A stretch of 64,000 nucleotides of DNA. Source: Rhodococcus sp. BP22. Lineage in GTDB: Bacteria > Actinomycetota > Actinomycetes > Mycobacteriales > Mycobacteriaceae. The notes under the pieces are model-generated. The model did no database searches, was not told the origin of the DNA, and saw only the letters and a list, made by a program, of their open reading frames with translations. Where the stretch lies: the NCBI RefSeq assembly GCF_014281965.1, contig NZ_JACFTB010000006.1, forward strand, positions 1 through 64,000, in the 5' to 3' direction. A program made the position numbers and the translations under genes. Each line of letters starts with the position of its first letter. Position 1 is the stretch's first letter. Below, in pieces: positions 45,314 through 53,731 of the stretch.

Positions 45314-47190
45314 CGGACAGACCCCATGGGCTTGTGCCCTCCGGCGTCGTACCCGTCTCGAATGGCCTCGGCAACAGAACGAGGAGCAAGGCAGTCCCCT
45401 ATCGTCGTTCGCCCAGGACCGTGCAAGGAATCCTCAGCAGATCGATGTGAGCAGTCCACTACCACTGCGCATTCGATCATCCGGCGCTGACCGGTATTCA
45501 CGTCTTCGATCTCGGCGCCGTCATGGCCGACCCGCAGAATTTTTGACAGTAGATGACGCCGGACGCCCGCGCGCTGCAACCGAACGTTGGCCGGAGCGAG
45601 GTCACCGGACAAGGAAAGGTGTCGGCCGATGATCTGATCGACAGTCACCACGGAAACGTCCCTACCTGCCTTTGCAAAGTGCTCTGCAAGTGCGACAGCC
45701 ACGGGCCCACCGACCGGATCCCACACGACAACGGGCCCCTCGTCGAGCGCTGCACCGCCCAGAACAGCTCCGGAATCAAGGTAGCGCACTCCTGAAGCCA
45801 CCTCGAACGATCGCGGACTCGGCACACTGCCGGTTGCGAGGACGACATCCGTTCCTGCCTCGAGATCGCCGGGTCCGATCTCGACACCGGTCACGATATC
45901 GACCCCGAGATGGACACATTCGGCCGCGAGCCAATCGGTCAACGCCTCCCCAGTGCTCGTGAGCGAAAACAAGCCCCCCAGCACGGGCTTACGCTCGTAC
46001 AAGGTGACCGTCCGACCCCGCAAGGCCAACACCCGCGCTGCTTCGAGACCAGCGGGGCCACCACCCACCACCAGCACCTTGCCTGCACCGTCCGGCTCCG
46101 GGTCATCGCCTGCTCGTCCGATGCACGCCACGGTCGGGTTACGCGGATCCCGAACCAGGCAGGTCTGGTTGCACAGAATGCACGGCCTCGGGCTCGCACC
46201 GGCTCGCGACTTCGATACCAGATCGGGATCGGCAATCAACGCTCGTGTCATCTCGATGATGTCCGCAACACCTTCGGAGAGTGCGGCTTCGGCCATCGCC
46301 GTGTCGACGATGCTGCCTTGCAGCACAACGGGAACCATGCCGTCGACGGAGTCCGATACCGATCGGCACAGGTCGAGGTTGAAACCGGGCTCGGTGTGGA
46401 AGTCCGGGCGATAGGTGGACGTGGCCATCGCCCCACCTCGAACGACGGTAAGCAGATCGAGTTTCGGCGCGATCTCGCGAGCGATGTCGGCACCGATCGC
46501 GGGAGTGATCCCCGCCCACGGTGCCCCCTCGTCACAGCTCAGCCGCAGCGCAAGGATGCGATCCGGACCGAGCTCGGCCCGCACCGCGGCAACCACGGTC
46601 CGTACGAACAGCATTCGGTCGGTGCCGTATTCGTCTTCTCGCAGATTGGTCAGGCCGGAGAGGAACTGCCGTATCAGGCTCGATGGACCTGCATCGAGTT
46701 CGACGCCGTCGACGTCGGCAGCGGCAGCAACGCGAGCAGCGTCAGCGAACCCGTCCACCGCGGCACGGATGTGTTCCGGTTCCATCTCCATCGGCAACTC
46801 ACGCGAAGCCACGTCCGCGACGTGCGACGGCCCCCACAGTGCCTCCCGCGAGTACGCAGGCGAGCCTTGGGATCCGGTGTGAGTCAGGCCTGCCAGAACG
46901 AGCGTTCCGTTCGGTCTGCACGCGTCGACCACAGCCTGCCAACCGGGCCCGCACTCCGACGCCAGCGGCGCTCGCTCGTACGGCCAGTCCGACCGATGCA
47001 CCGACGCATTCTCGGTGACGATGATCCCGACACCCGCCCTACGGCGGTAGTACTCGACCAGTTCCCGCGAGAAAGCCCGGCCGTCAGCAAGATTGGTTTC
47101 GTGCGGGCCGAACATCACTCGACTGGCAGCCGACCGTCCACCGAGGACGATCGGCTCCGTCAGCAGAGTCACCTCTCTACTCTGCACCAA
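45310..47190 (-). CDS. Mycofactocin-system FadH/OYE family oxidoreductase (second paralogue)
   Basis: 626 residues, same domain plan as the neighbouring paralogue but clearly diverged: FMN barrel, cysteine cluster CILCNQTCLVRDPRNPTVAC, then dinucleotide domain VLVVGGGPAGLEAARVLALRG. Its first 14 bases overlap the mftD 3' end, so it belongs to the mftA-D transcript. It likely reduces an activated double bond or transfers electrons between NAD(P)H and a mycofactocin-related substrate. The late part of the protein is more degenerate at the second dinucleotide site. Confidence 0.92.
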   Translation of the reverse strand: MVQSREVTLLTEPIVLGGRSAASRVMFGPHETNLADGRAFSRELVEYYRRRAGVGIIVTENASVHRSDWPYERAPLASECGPGWQAVVDACRPNGTLVLAGLTHTGSQGSPAYSREALWGPSHVADVASRELPMEMEPEHIRAAVDGFADAARVAAAADVDGVELDAGPSSLIRQFLSGLTNLREDEYGTDRMLFVRTVVAAVRAELGPDRILALRLSCDEGAPWAGITPAIGADIAREIAPKLDLLTVVRGGAMATSTYRPDFHTEPGFNLDLCRSVSDSVDGMVPVVLQGSIVDTAMAEAALSEGVADIIEMTRALIADPDLVSKSRAGASPRPCILCNQTCLVRDPRNPTVACIGRAGDDPEPDGAGKVLVVGGGPAGLEAARVLALRGRTVTLYERKPVLGGLFSLTSTGEALTDWLAAECVHLGVDIVTGVEIGPGDLEAGTDVVLATGSVPSPRSFEVASGVRYLDSGAVLGGAALDEGPVVVWDPVGGPVAVALAEHFAKAGRDVSVVTVDQIIGRHLSLSGDLAPANVRLQRAGVRRHLLSKILRVGHDGAEIEDVNTGQRRMIECAVVVDCSHRSAEDSLHGPGRTTIGDCLAPRSVAEAIRDGYDAGGHKPMGSVR

Positions 47191-48355
47191 GCTTCCGGTC
47201 GAATCCCAACGGCATGACGACGTCCGATGCGGTCAGGTCGTGGACGGAGGAGTGTCCGAGTCCGAGAACAGCGGAGTCGACGCCGCCCCGCAGAATATCG
47301 AGAACGTTCTCCACGCCGGCCTGACCGTTCGCTGAAAGACCCCACAGGTACGCCCGGCCGATCATGACAGCACGAGCACCGAGTGCAAGTGCTTTGACGA
47401 CGTCGCTTCCGCGACGGATGCCGCCGTCGAGAGTGATCTCGATCTGATCGCCCACTGCCTCGGCGATCGCAGGCAGCGCGCGGATCGGCGCGGGAGTGCC
47501 ATCGAGGTTGTTGCCACCATGGTTGGACACCGAGATGGCGGTGACTCCGGCGTCGACTGCCTTCTTGGCGTCATCGACACGCATGACTCCCTTGAGCATG
47601 AACGGCCCGCCCCACTGCTCACGCAGCCAAGCGACGTCCTCCCAGGTCGGCAACGGGGTACCCATCCACTCGCCGTATGCACCGAAGAATGTGGGCGCAG
47701 TACCCCCGGGTGGGGTCAGGTTCGGCGTCGACAGGTCAGGAATTTTTCCAGTTTTCGCAAACTCCCACAACCATTTCGGACGCGTGATGCCTTCGGGAGC
47801 GAACTGCCACATCGCCTTGAGGTCCATCTTTTCCGGGATCGACGGACTGCCCCAGTCGCGCCCGTTCGAGAAAGACCAGTCCAGCGTCATGATCAATCCG
47901 ACCGCGCCGGCCGCACGTGCCCGCTCCATGCGCTGAAGCAGAACCTCGCGCGAGCCGACCCAATACATCTGGAAGAACGTCTGCGGGTTCACTGCCGCGA
48001 CCTCTTCGATGGATTTGCTCGCAAAGGAGGACAACCCGACCGGGATTCCGCGAGCGGCTGCGGCACGGGCCACGGCGACCTCGCCTTCCGGGTGCACGGC
48101 CTGCACACCCGTCGGCGAGATCATGACCGGAAACGAGAGTGGTTGTCCCATGACCGTTGTCGACAGATCGCGTTTGTCCGACAACCCGGCAACATGTGGC
48201 GCGAAGCCGAGCTCACCGAATGCCGCCGTGTTGTCGTCGACGGTGATGCCCCGCTCCGAGCCCGCTACCAGTGCGGCGTACACGGATTTCGGAAGGCGTT
48301 TCTTGGCACGCCGTTGCGCCTCGGCAACGGTCTCGAACCACGCACTGTTGGCCAT
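47177..48355 (-). CDS. mftD: Premycofactocin synthase MftD
   Basis: 392 residues. FMN-dependent enzyme of the alpha-hydroxy-acid dehydrogenase family. In the mycofactocin pathway it oxidatively deaminates the AHDP intermediate to premycofactocin, the redox-active core. Landmarks: FPVMISPTGVQAVHPEGEVA near 75, FQMYWVGSREV, SVSNHGGNNLDGTPA with the active-site His of this fold, and DGGIRRGSDVVKALALGARAVMIGR for phosphate binding. It lies 12 bases after mftC and overlaps the next gene. Confidence 0.97.
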   Translation of the reverse strand: MANSAWFETVAEAQRRAKKRLPKSVYAALVAGSERGITVDDNTAAFGELGFAPHVAGLSDKRDLSTTVMGQPLSFPVMISPTGVQAVHPEGEVAVARAAAARGIPVGLSSFASKSIEEVAAVNPQTFFQMYWVGSREVLLQRMERARAAGAVGLIMTLDWSFSNGRDWGSPSIPEKMDLKAMWQFAPEGITRPKWLWEFAKTGKIPDLSTPNLTPPGGTAPTFFGAYGEWMGTPLPTWEDVAWLREQWGGPFMLKGVMRVDDAKKAVDAGVTAISVSNHGGNNLDGTPAPIRALPAIAEAVGDQIEITLDGGIRRGSDVVKALALGARAVMIGRAYLWGLSANGQAGVENVLDILRGGVDSAVLGLGHSSVHDLTASDVVMPLGFDRKLGAE

Positions 48356-48367
48356 AGCTATATGTTC

Positions 48368-49618
48368 CTATTCCATTCCTGCGAGAGGATTCTCGTCGCA
48401 GATCTTGGCCGGTGGCCGCATCATCAAGGTGAGCGGAACCGACGCTCTCGGTGTCTTGCGCTGCCCGGTGCGGGAGTGGTCGACGCTGGACTTGGGGATT
48501 TCTCCCGCTGCGGCCAACGCCATCTCTCCGTTGCCGATCACGCATTCGGGGTCAGGGCCGTCCATGGGGAGGCCGGTGAAAAACTTTGCTGCCATGCAGC
48601 CACCGCGGCACGAATCGAAATGTGCGCACTTGGTACACGCACCGGAGGTTTGCGGGGACCGCAGTTCCTGGAACAATTCAGATGTCTGCCAGACGGTTTG
48701 GAAACCGCCTATAGCCGCAGATGTCGCTGTCGCGGGACGCGCATCGCGGACGATGTTTCCGGCGAGGAAGTTCTCGTGGATAGCGAACGGGCAGGCATAG
48801 ACGTCGCCGATCGGATCGATCAAGCACACCACTCGCCCAGCGCCGCACAGGTTCAAACCGGGTAGCGCGTCGCCGAAAGCAGAGAGGTGAAAGAACGAGT
48901 CTCCGGTCAATACACCCTCGCCGTTCGCGACGAGCCAGTCGTACAGCTCTCGCTGCTGGCCGGCCGTGGGATGCAGATCATCCCACACATCGGCGCCGCG
49001 GCCCGACGGGCGTAGGCGCGTGATCCGAAGTGTCGCACCGTATTTGTCCGCCAGCGCCTTGAACGTATCGAGCTGCGACACGTTGTGGCGGGTGACGACT
49101 ACAGAGATCTTCGCGTCCTTGAACCCCGCCTCCTGCAGGTTCTCGAGGGCGCGGATCGCCATGTCGAAGGATCCGGGTCCGCGAACTGCATCGTTGACCT
49201 CTGCAGTGGCGCCGTCGATGGAAATCTGCACATCGACGTAGTCGGATGCGGCCAGGCGGGCAGCGACCTTCTTGTCGATCTTGACGCCGTTGGTGGAGAA
49301 CTTCACGCCGACCTGATGGGCCGTCGCGTAGTCCACGAGTTCCCAGAAATCGCTTCGAACCGTCGGCTCACCGCCACCGATATTGACGTAGAAGACCTGC
49401 ATCTTCTGCAACTCGTCGATGATCGACTTGCACTGCTCGGTCGAGAGCTCGTTGGGGTCACGCCGGCCGGATGAGGACAGGCAGTGAACGCAAGACAGGT
49501 TGCAGGCGTAGGTCAGTTCCCACGTCAGACAGATGGGTGCGTCGAGTCCGAGTTCGAACTGATCGACCAGTTTGCCGACCGCAGGCGGTGGCGCAGGCCT
49601 TTCAAGCATGGAGGTCAT
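48368..49618 (-). CDS. mftC: Mycofactocin radical SAM maturase MftC
   Basis: 416 residues. The radical SAM cluster motif is C39-x3-C43-x2-C46 in YACNLSCVHC, with GGGEPT following. A SPASM domain occupies the C-terminal third (LCGAGRVVC, YACPF, CTKCAHFDSCRGGC) and holds auxiliary iron-sulfur clusters. It decarboxylates the C-terminal tyrosine of MftA and forms the Val-Tyr carbon-carbon bond, with MftB presenting the peptide. A good ribosome site (GAAGAGGA) precedes the ATG. The gap to mftB is 98 bases, wider than elsewhere in this operon, and nothing recognisable lies in it. Confidence 0.98.
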   Translation of the reverse strand: MTSMLERPAPPPAVGKLVDQFELGLDAPICLTWELTYACNLSCVHCLSSSGRRDPNELSTEQCKSIIDELQKMQVFYVNIGGGEPTVRSDFWELVDYATAHQVGVKFSTNGVKIDKKVAARLAASDYVDVQISIDGATAEVNDAVRGPGSFDMAIRALENLQEAGFKDAKISVVVTRHNVSQLDTFKALADKYGATLRITRLRPSGRGADVWDDLHPTAGQQRELYDWLVANGEGVLTGDSFFHLSAFGDALPGLNLCGAGRVVCLIDPIGDVYACPFAIHENFLAGNIVRDARPATATSAAIGGFQTVWQTSELFQELRSPQTSGACTKCAHFDSCRGGCMAAKFFTGLPMDGPDPECVIGNGEMALAAAGEIPKSSVDHSRTGQRKTPRASVPLTLMMRPPAKICDENPLAGME

Positions 49619-49716
49619 CGGGTTGTCCTCTTCGGTATGGGTGTGGCGAGACGATGGAAGGGGCTGCTTCCGTGGTGCCCGAGTTCTCTGCTGAGAGTTC
49701 TCTGGCGAGGGTGTGA

Positions 49717-50019
49717 TCAGGCGTCGATGCGGACGATCATGTGCGAACCGACCAGTGTCGCGAGGGCGCGCGTGTACTGGGGTACCGCCGACTCTGCGAT
49801 TCCTGCAGCCGTGATCGCGGACCGCAGGTCAGAATGATCGGGTAACGATTCGATGATCGTCACGATCGTCCGGTTCTTGAGAAACGAGAGTTTACGTGTC
49901 CCGAAGTGGTAGAGCAGCGCCCCGAACGACTCGGGACGCAGCGCCACCTGCGGGTGAAGAGCCCATCGAGCATCCAGGTCCAGTGCAGCTTCCTGGGACG
50001 ACTTCACGGGTGCGGACAT
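49717..50019 (-). CDS. mftB: Mycofactocin peptide chaperone MftB
   Basis: 100 residues. Small RiPP-recognition-element protein that binds the MftA leader and delivers it to MftC. Typical sequence stretches are WALHPQVALRPESFGALLYHFGTRKLSFLK and a C-terminal helical part. It starts one base after the mftA stop codon, so the two are translated together. Confidence 0.97.
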   Translation of the reverse strand: MSAPVKSSQEAALDLDARWALHPQVALRPESFGALLYHFGTRKLSFLKNRTIVTIIESLPDHSDLRSAITAAGIAESAVPQYTRALATLVGSHMIVRIDA

Positions 50020-50020
50020 G

Positions 50021-50134
50021 TCAGTAGACGCCGCACATACCGTCGATGGAAACCTCTTCGACGAGGGATTCTTCGACGAGGTCGGTCTCGATCACTGCAG
50101 CGTTGACAACGTCGGTCTTCGAATTCTGGGACAT
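50021..50134 (-). CDS. mftA: Mycofactocin precursor peptide MftA
   Basis: 37-residue RiPP precursor, found by translating the gap upstream of mftB. It starts [10 protein letters not shown] and ends in IDGMCGVY, the diagnostic C-terminal core from which the Val-Tyr dipeptide is processed. The leader is acidic ([13 protein letters not shown]). GGAGG sits six bases before the ATG at 50134, and the stop is one base from mftB. It is first in the operon and faces the divergent mftR gene. Confidence 0.97.
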   Translation of the reverse strand: MSQNSKTDVVNAAVIETDLVEESLVEEVSIDGMCGVY

Positions 50135-50155
50135 CGCTTACCTCCAGGTGAAAAT

Positions 50156-50172
50156 ATGTGGATCCGCCACAT
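50156..50172. promoter_or_regulatory. Inverted repeat ATGTGG-N5-CCACAT in the mftA/mftR divergent promoter
   Basis: Six-base perfect arms around ATCCG, 22 bases before the mftA ATG. The divergent gap between mftA and mftR is where the regulator is expected to bind. This is the first of two symmetric elements there; which, if either, is the MftR operator is not known to me. Confidence 0.45.
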
Positions 50173-50179
50173 CCGGTAC

Positions 50180-50197
50180 TGAACGTGACTTGGTTCA
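50180..50197. promoter_or_regulatory. Inverted repeat TGAAC-N8-GTTCA in the mftA/mftR divergent promoter
   Basis: Five-base arms at 18-bp overall span, a size typical for TetR-family operators. It sits midway between mftA and mftR and is followed on the plus strand by TACAAT at 50199-50204, a possible -10 box for mftR. Confidence 0.45.
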
Positions 50198-50245
50198 CTA
50201 CAATAATGGCATCGAGTGCAGAATGACACCAATCGGAGAGAAAAA

Positions 50246-50884
50246 GTGGAAAGCCGTACGAAACTGTCCAGCCGGGTAGGTCGACGCCCATCCACAACGA
50301 GAGGTGAAATCAGCGATCTCGGCATCGAGCTCTTCGCTCGGAACGGATTCGACGAGACCAGCGTGGACGAGATCGCCGAAGCCGCCGGCATCGCGCGGCG
50401 CACGTTCTTTCGATACTTCCCATCCAAGAACGCCGTACCGTGGGGGGACTTCGACGAACAACTCGGTGCACTTCGCAGCCTTCTTGCGGCACTTCCCCGT
50501 GACATCTTGCTGGCCGACGGGATTCGCTCGGCGCTTCTACATTTCAACACTTTCCCCGAGGACGAACGCGCGGTCCATCGCCAACGCATGGAGTTGATTC
50601 TGCGAAATCCGGCACTCCAGGGTTACTCGATGCTCATGTACGAGGGCTGGCGGGGTGTCATCACCGAATACGTGGCGGCGCGAACGGATTCGAACCCAAG
50701 CGATCACTTTCCCCGAACGGTTGGCTGGCTGGTTCTCGGTGTGGCAATGTCTGCATACGAGCAGTGGCTCACCGATGAAACACTCGACCTCGCCGAGCTT
50801 CTGTCCGACGGCACCAGAACGCTGTATTCCGGCATTCCCAGCACTCCGACGGCTTCGAGCACTTACGCGAAAGAATCGACATGA
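50246..50884 (+). CDS. mftR: Mycofactocin system transcriptional regulator MftR (TetR family)
   Basis: 212 residues from the GTG at 50246, chosen because GGAGAG lies six bases upstream; an earlier in-frame GTG at 50216 has none. N-terminal helix-turn-helix (ETSVDEIAEAAGIARRTFFRYFPSK) and a helical effector domain. MftR represses the mft operon and in mycobacteria responds to long-chain acyl-CoA. It is transcribed away from mftA across a 111-bp gap with two inverted repeats. Its stop overlaps the start of the methyltransferase gene (ATGA). Confidence 0.94.
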   Translation: MESRTKLSSRVGRRPSTTRGEISDLGIELFARNGFDETSVDEIAEAAGIARRTFFRYFPSKNAVPWGDFDEQLGALRSLLAALPRDILLADGIRSALLHFNTFPEDERAVHRQRMELILRNPALQGYSMLMYEGWRGVITEYVAARTDSNPSDHFPRTVGWLVLGVAMSAYEQWLTDETLDLAELLSDGTRTLYSGIPSTPTASSTYAKEST

Positions 50885-51717
50885 CCGAACTAGACGCCCT
50901 CGCGCCCAGCGTTCCAGGTTCGTGGACACATGAAAATACGACCGTCTCGTTCACCCCGCAGGCAGCACCCGGCCACATAGGCGTGGTTCGCCGCGGCGAC
51001 GCAGTGGAAGTACGCCACGGACTGAGCTCGAAGCATATCGGCGAAAGACTCGTCCGGGAGATCACCGCACACGCAGTCGAGGCCGACCTGTCTCAGCGGG
51101 AGTTCGAACTGGTGATGGTCGGCCTCGTTCGATCAACAGTTGCCGATCCGGTGCAAGCATGGGCCACGTATTACCGAAACTCGCTCGACGAATTGCTATC
51201 GGGAGCTGCCGATTTCGCGTCCATTCACGAGCGCGCAGAATCCTTGGTGATCGGTTCGGTTCTGGATCTGGGTTCGTGTTTCGGATTCTTTCCACTCCGC
51301 CTGGCATTGAGCGGACATGCCGTGACCGCCACCGATCTGTCGGCCGGCACCATGCGCCTACTCGATACCGTCGCGCCCCACCTTGGCGTCACCATCGAGA
51401 CGCTGACCTGCGACGCTGCCGATGTTCCACTCGCGGACAACAGCGTCGACACGGTGACGGCCTTGCACCTCCTCGAGCACGTGGACGCAAATACCGGCGC
51501 GCGAATCATCGACGAGGCCTTACGCATCGCACGGAACAGAGTTGTCATCGCTGTACCTTTCGAATTCGAGGCCACCGCCTGCCATGGCCACGTCCGCACC
51601 TTCGACGAGGCAGCCTTGATCGAACTGGGACGATCTACCGATACCGACTTCGACGTTGCCGAATTCCACGGCGGGTGGTTGGTTCTGGACAAAACATCGG
51701 TTCCGCTTCCGGCATGA
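50881..51717 (+). CDS. mftM: Class I SAM-dependent methyltransferase, probable MftM
   Basis: 278 residues. Rossmann methyltransferase with motif I in VLDLGSCFGFFPLRLA near 130, DLSAG after it, CDAADVPLADNSVDTVTALHLLEHV for motif II/III, and a unique N-terminal 110 residues. Translation is coupled to mftR by a four-base overlap, which ties it to the mycofactocin system. MftM methylates the second glucose of the mycofactocin glycan, and genes of this kind are linked to mft clusters. The assignment rests on context and length; another methyltransferase role cannot be excluded. Confidence 0.72.
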   Translation: MTELDALAPSVPGSWTHENTTVSFTPQAAPGHIGVVRRGDAVEVRHGLSSKHIGERLVREITAHAVEADLSQREFELVMVGLVRSTVADPVQAWATYYRNSLDELLSGAADFASIHERAESLVIGSVLDLGSCFGFFPLRLALSGHAVTATDLSAGTMRLLDTVAPHLGVTIETLTCDAADVPLADNSVDTVTALHLLEHVDANTGARIIDEALRIARNRVVIAVPFEFEATACHGHVRTFDEAALIELGRSTDTDFDVAEFHGGWLVLDKTSVPLPA

Positions 51718-51737
51718 GCCGATGCACCGCACCGACC

Positions 51738-52388
51738 TCAGATCAGCCCTTGCTTGCTGGCGGCATAGACCGCCTCGGCGCGACGGCTGACACCGAGTTT
51801 GCGCATCAGGTTGCTGACGTGAAACTTCACCGTTGTCGCCGAGATGAACAGTTTGGTGCCGATACTGTTGTTGGACAGTCCAGTTGCCAGTAGTCGCAGA
51901 ACCTCGAGTTCACGATCGGTCAGCCTCTCGACGCTCGAGCCTTGCCCGTTGAGAGATCGAACAACTGCAGACGCACTCCGGGAATCGAACGCACTCTCAC
52001 CTCGTGACACTGCCCGGATGGCACGAACGAGCTCGGTGGTGTCGACGTCTTTGACAACATATCCACGCGCGCCCGCGTGCACTGCCTCCACGACCAGTCG
52101 GTCGTCGAGAAATGTGGTCAGCACCAGGAGACCGATGCCGGGGTGCGCTCCCGACAGTTGCGCACACAGCGCGAGGCCCTCGTAGTCCGAACTCGCCGAC
52201 AATTTCAGGTCCATCAGCACGATGTCCGGTTCGACCCGATCCACCACGGACAGGCCCTCCCCCCTCGACGACGCTTCTCCGACGATGGTCAGATCCGGTT
52301 CGCGTTCCAGTACGGACCTGAGGCCGTCGCGCAGAATGGCGTGATCGTCGACCAGCACGATACGAACTACGTCGGTGTGTACGGTCAC
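51738..52388 (-). CDS. NarL/FixJ-type response regulator
   Basis: 216 residues. Receiver domain with acidic D14/D15 and phospho-acceptor D60 in VLMDLKL, then a LuxR-type helix-turn-helix at about 155-200 (LTDRELEVLRLLATGLSNNSIG). The start overlaps the kinase stop by four bases, so the pair forms a two-component system. The setting (Fe-ADH, MoxR/VWA and NDMA-methanol dehydrogenase next to it) matches the MnoSR system that controls diol/alcohol oxidation in Mycobacterium smegmatis, making this the MnoR counterpart. The palindromes at 55055-55080 and 59186-59211 are its candidate binding sites. Confidence 0.92.
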   Translation of the reverse strand: MTVHTDVVRIVLVDDHAILRDGLRSVLEREPDLTIVGEASSRGEGLSVVDRVEPDIVLMDLKLSASSDYEGLALCAQLSGAHPGIGLLVLTTFLDDRLVVEAVHAGARGYVVKDVDTTELVRAIRAVSRGESAFDSRSASAVVRSLNGQGSSVERLTDRELEVLRLLATGLSNNSIGTKLFISATTVKFHVSNLMRKLGVSRRAEAVYAASKQGLI

Positions 52389-53731
52389 GGGTTGCTCACT
52401 CTCTCGTACGGGATACGCGCAGATACGCGCACACCGCCGATTCTGGCCCTACGGATTTCGAGTGCACCACCGTGCTCACGCGCCCGCGCGGCCATGTTTG
52501 CCAGGCCTCGGTGTCTGCCGTCGACGTCGTTGTTCTCGGCCATCCGAAGCATCAGGCGGAGATACGCGGGGTCGCCGTGGCCGTCATCGGCAACGGACAG
52601 TTGCACGTGATCTTCACGGTAGGCCAAGCGCAGCGTCGCCCGCGTCGCACCAGCGTGGACGGCTGTGTTGAACAATGCCTCTCCCGCGATGCGCAGTAGT
52701 CCGTGCTCGCACTCGCTACTGAGTTCGAGGGGGGTACCTTCTATCCGCAACGACACCCGCAGTTCGTCCGGCATGCGCACGATCGAGAGTTGTTCGAGCA
52801 TCTCCGGCAGCGAGGTGCGGTCGGCGTCCTGCGCGTGGTTGAGCGCATAGATCGCCGAACGCAGTTGTTCGACGGCCCGTCGGGTCAACTCCTTCGCCAG
52901 ATCGAGTCGTTCTCTACGCTCGTCAGCTGGAATATCGTTGCGGCACAATTCGATTTGCATCCCGGCCGACAGAACCGCCTGAGTCACACTGTCATGTAGT
53001 TCTCGGGCAATACGATGACGCTCGTCATCGAGAACCTGATGGCGATGAGCTGCGCCCAGTTGGCGTTGCGTCGCTTCGAGTTCGGCGTTGCGGATCGCCA
53101 GATCGGCTGCTGTCCGATGCGCTTCGGCGTAGGCACTCTCGGCGCGCTCGAGGAGGACTCTTCGGCTCTGGTACAGCGCCGAGTTCTGCAGTGCAACAGC
53201 AGTTTGACTCGCTAGAATGCTCAATACGGCCGAGTCGGTCGCGTCGAGTACGCGGTGGTCGGGTGTCCATGCCGCAAAAGCGCCGACGACGCCACCGTCG
53301 AGGGCGATGGGAACGAAGGCGTGATGGGGCGCGATGACGGGGTCACGCCCGTCGCCGATCGTCGCGAGCCTGATCGACTCCAGGCACTCGACGACGTCCT
53401 CGGGCAGTGGTGGTCCTTCTACGTTGTCGACGAGAAATGGGGTGGCGTCAGGGCCGAGAACGAGTCGCCGCGGGCCTGCGTCGCCCAACGCTCCGTCGGC
53501 GAGTGCGAAGACAACCCATTGCGCGCTCAGATGCGCCCTGGCTGCCTCGGCGACGGCGCAGATGAGAGTCTCCGGGCCGTCGACGGTGCGCACGAGCGCG
53601 CGCGAGATCAGTTCCAATGCGTGGACCACCCGCTCCAGCCGCTCTGCCGCACCGCGATACTGCGGGTAGAACGTGTTCTTGCCTGACCTCAGGCCTGTCA
53701 GTAGCGAGAGATCGGGCTGCGAGGCCGTCAC
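52385..53731 (-). CDS. GAF-domain sensor histidine kinase (HisKA_3 type)
   Basis: 448 residues, no membrane segment, so a cytosolic sensor. A GAF-like domain spans about 30-185, a coiled region follows, then the HisKA_3 dimerisation helix with phospho-accepting H246 in RIARELHDSVTQ, and a HATPase domain (GLLRIAGEALFNTAVHA N-box, DDGHGD, GLANMAARARE). It overlaps the Fe-alcohol dehydrogenase gene upstream (GTGA) and the response regulator downstream. It likely senses an alcohol, an aldehyde or the activity of the linked dehydrogenase; the signal is unknown. It is the MnoS counterpart by context. Confidence 0.92.
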   Translation of the reverse strand: MTASQPDLSLLTGLRSGKNTFYPQYRGAAERLERVVHALELISRALVRTVDGPETLICAVAEAARAHLSAQWVVFALADGALGDAGPRRLVLGPDATPFLVDNVEGPPLPEDVVECLESIRLATIGDGRDPVIAPHHAFVPIALDGGVVGAFAAWTPDHRVLDATDSAVLSILASQTAVALQNSALYQSRRVLLERAESAYAEAHRTAADLAIRNAELEATQRQLGAAHRHQVLDDERHRIARELHDSVTQAVLSAGMQIELCRNDIPADERRERLDLAKELTRRAVEQLRSAIYALNHAQDADRTSLPEMLEQLSIVRMPDELRVSLRIEGTPLELSSECEHGLLRIAGEALFNTAVHAGATRATLRLAYREDHVQLSVADDGHGDPAYLRLMLRMAENNDVDGRHRGLANMAARAREHGGALEIRRARIGGVRVSARIPYERVSNP

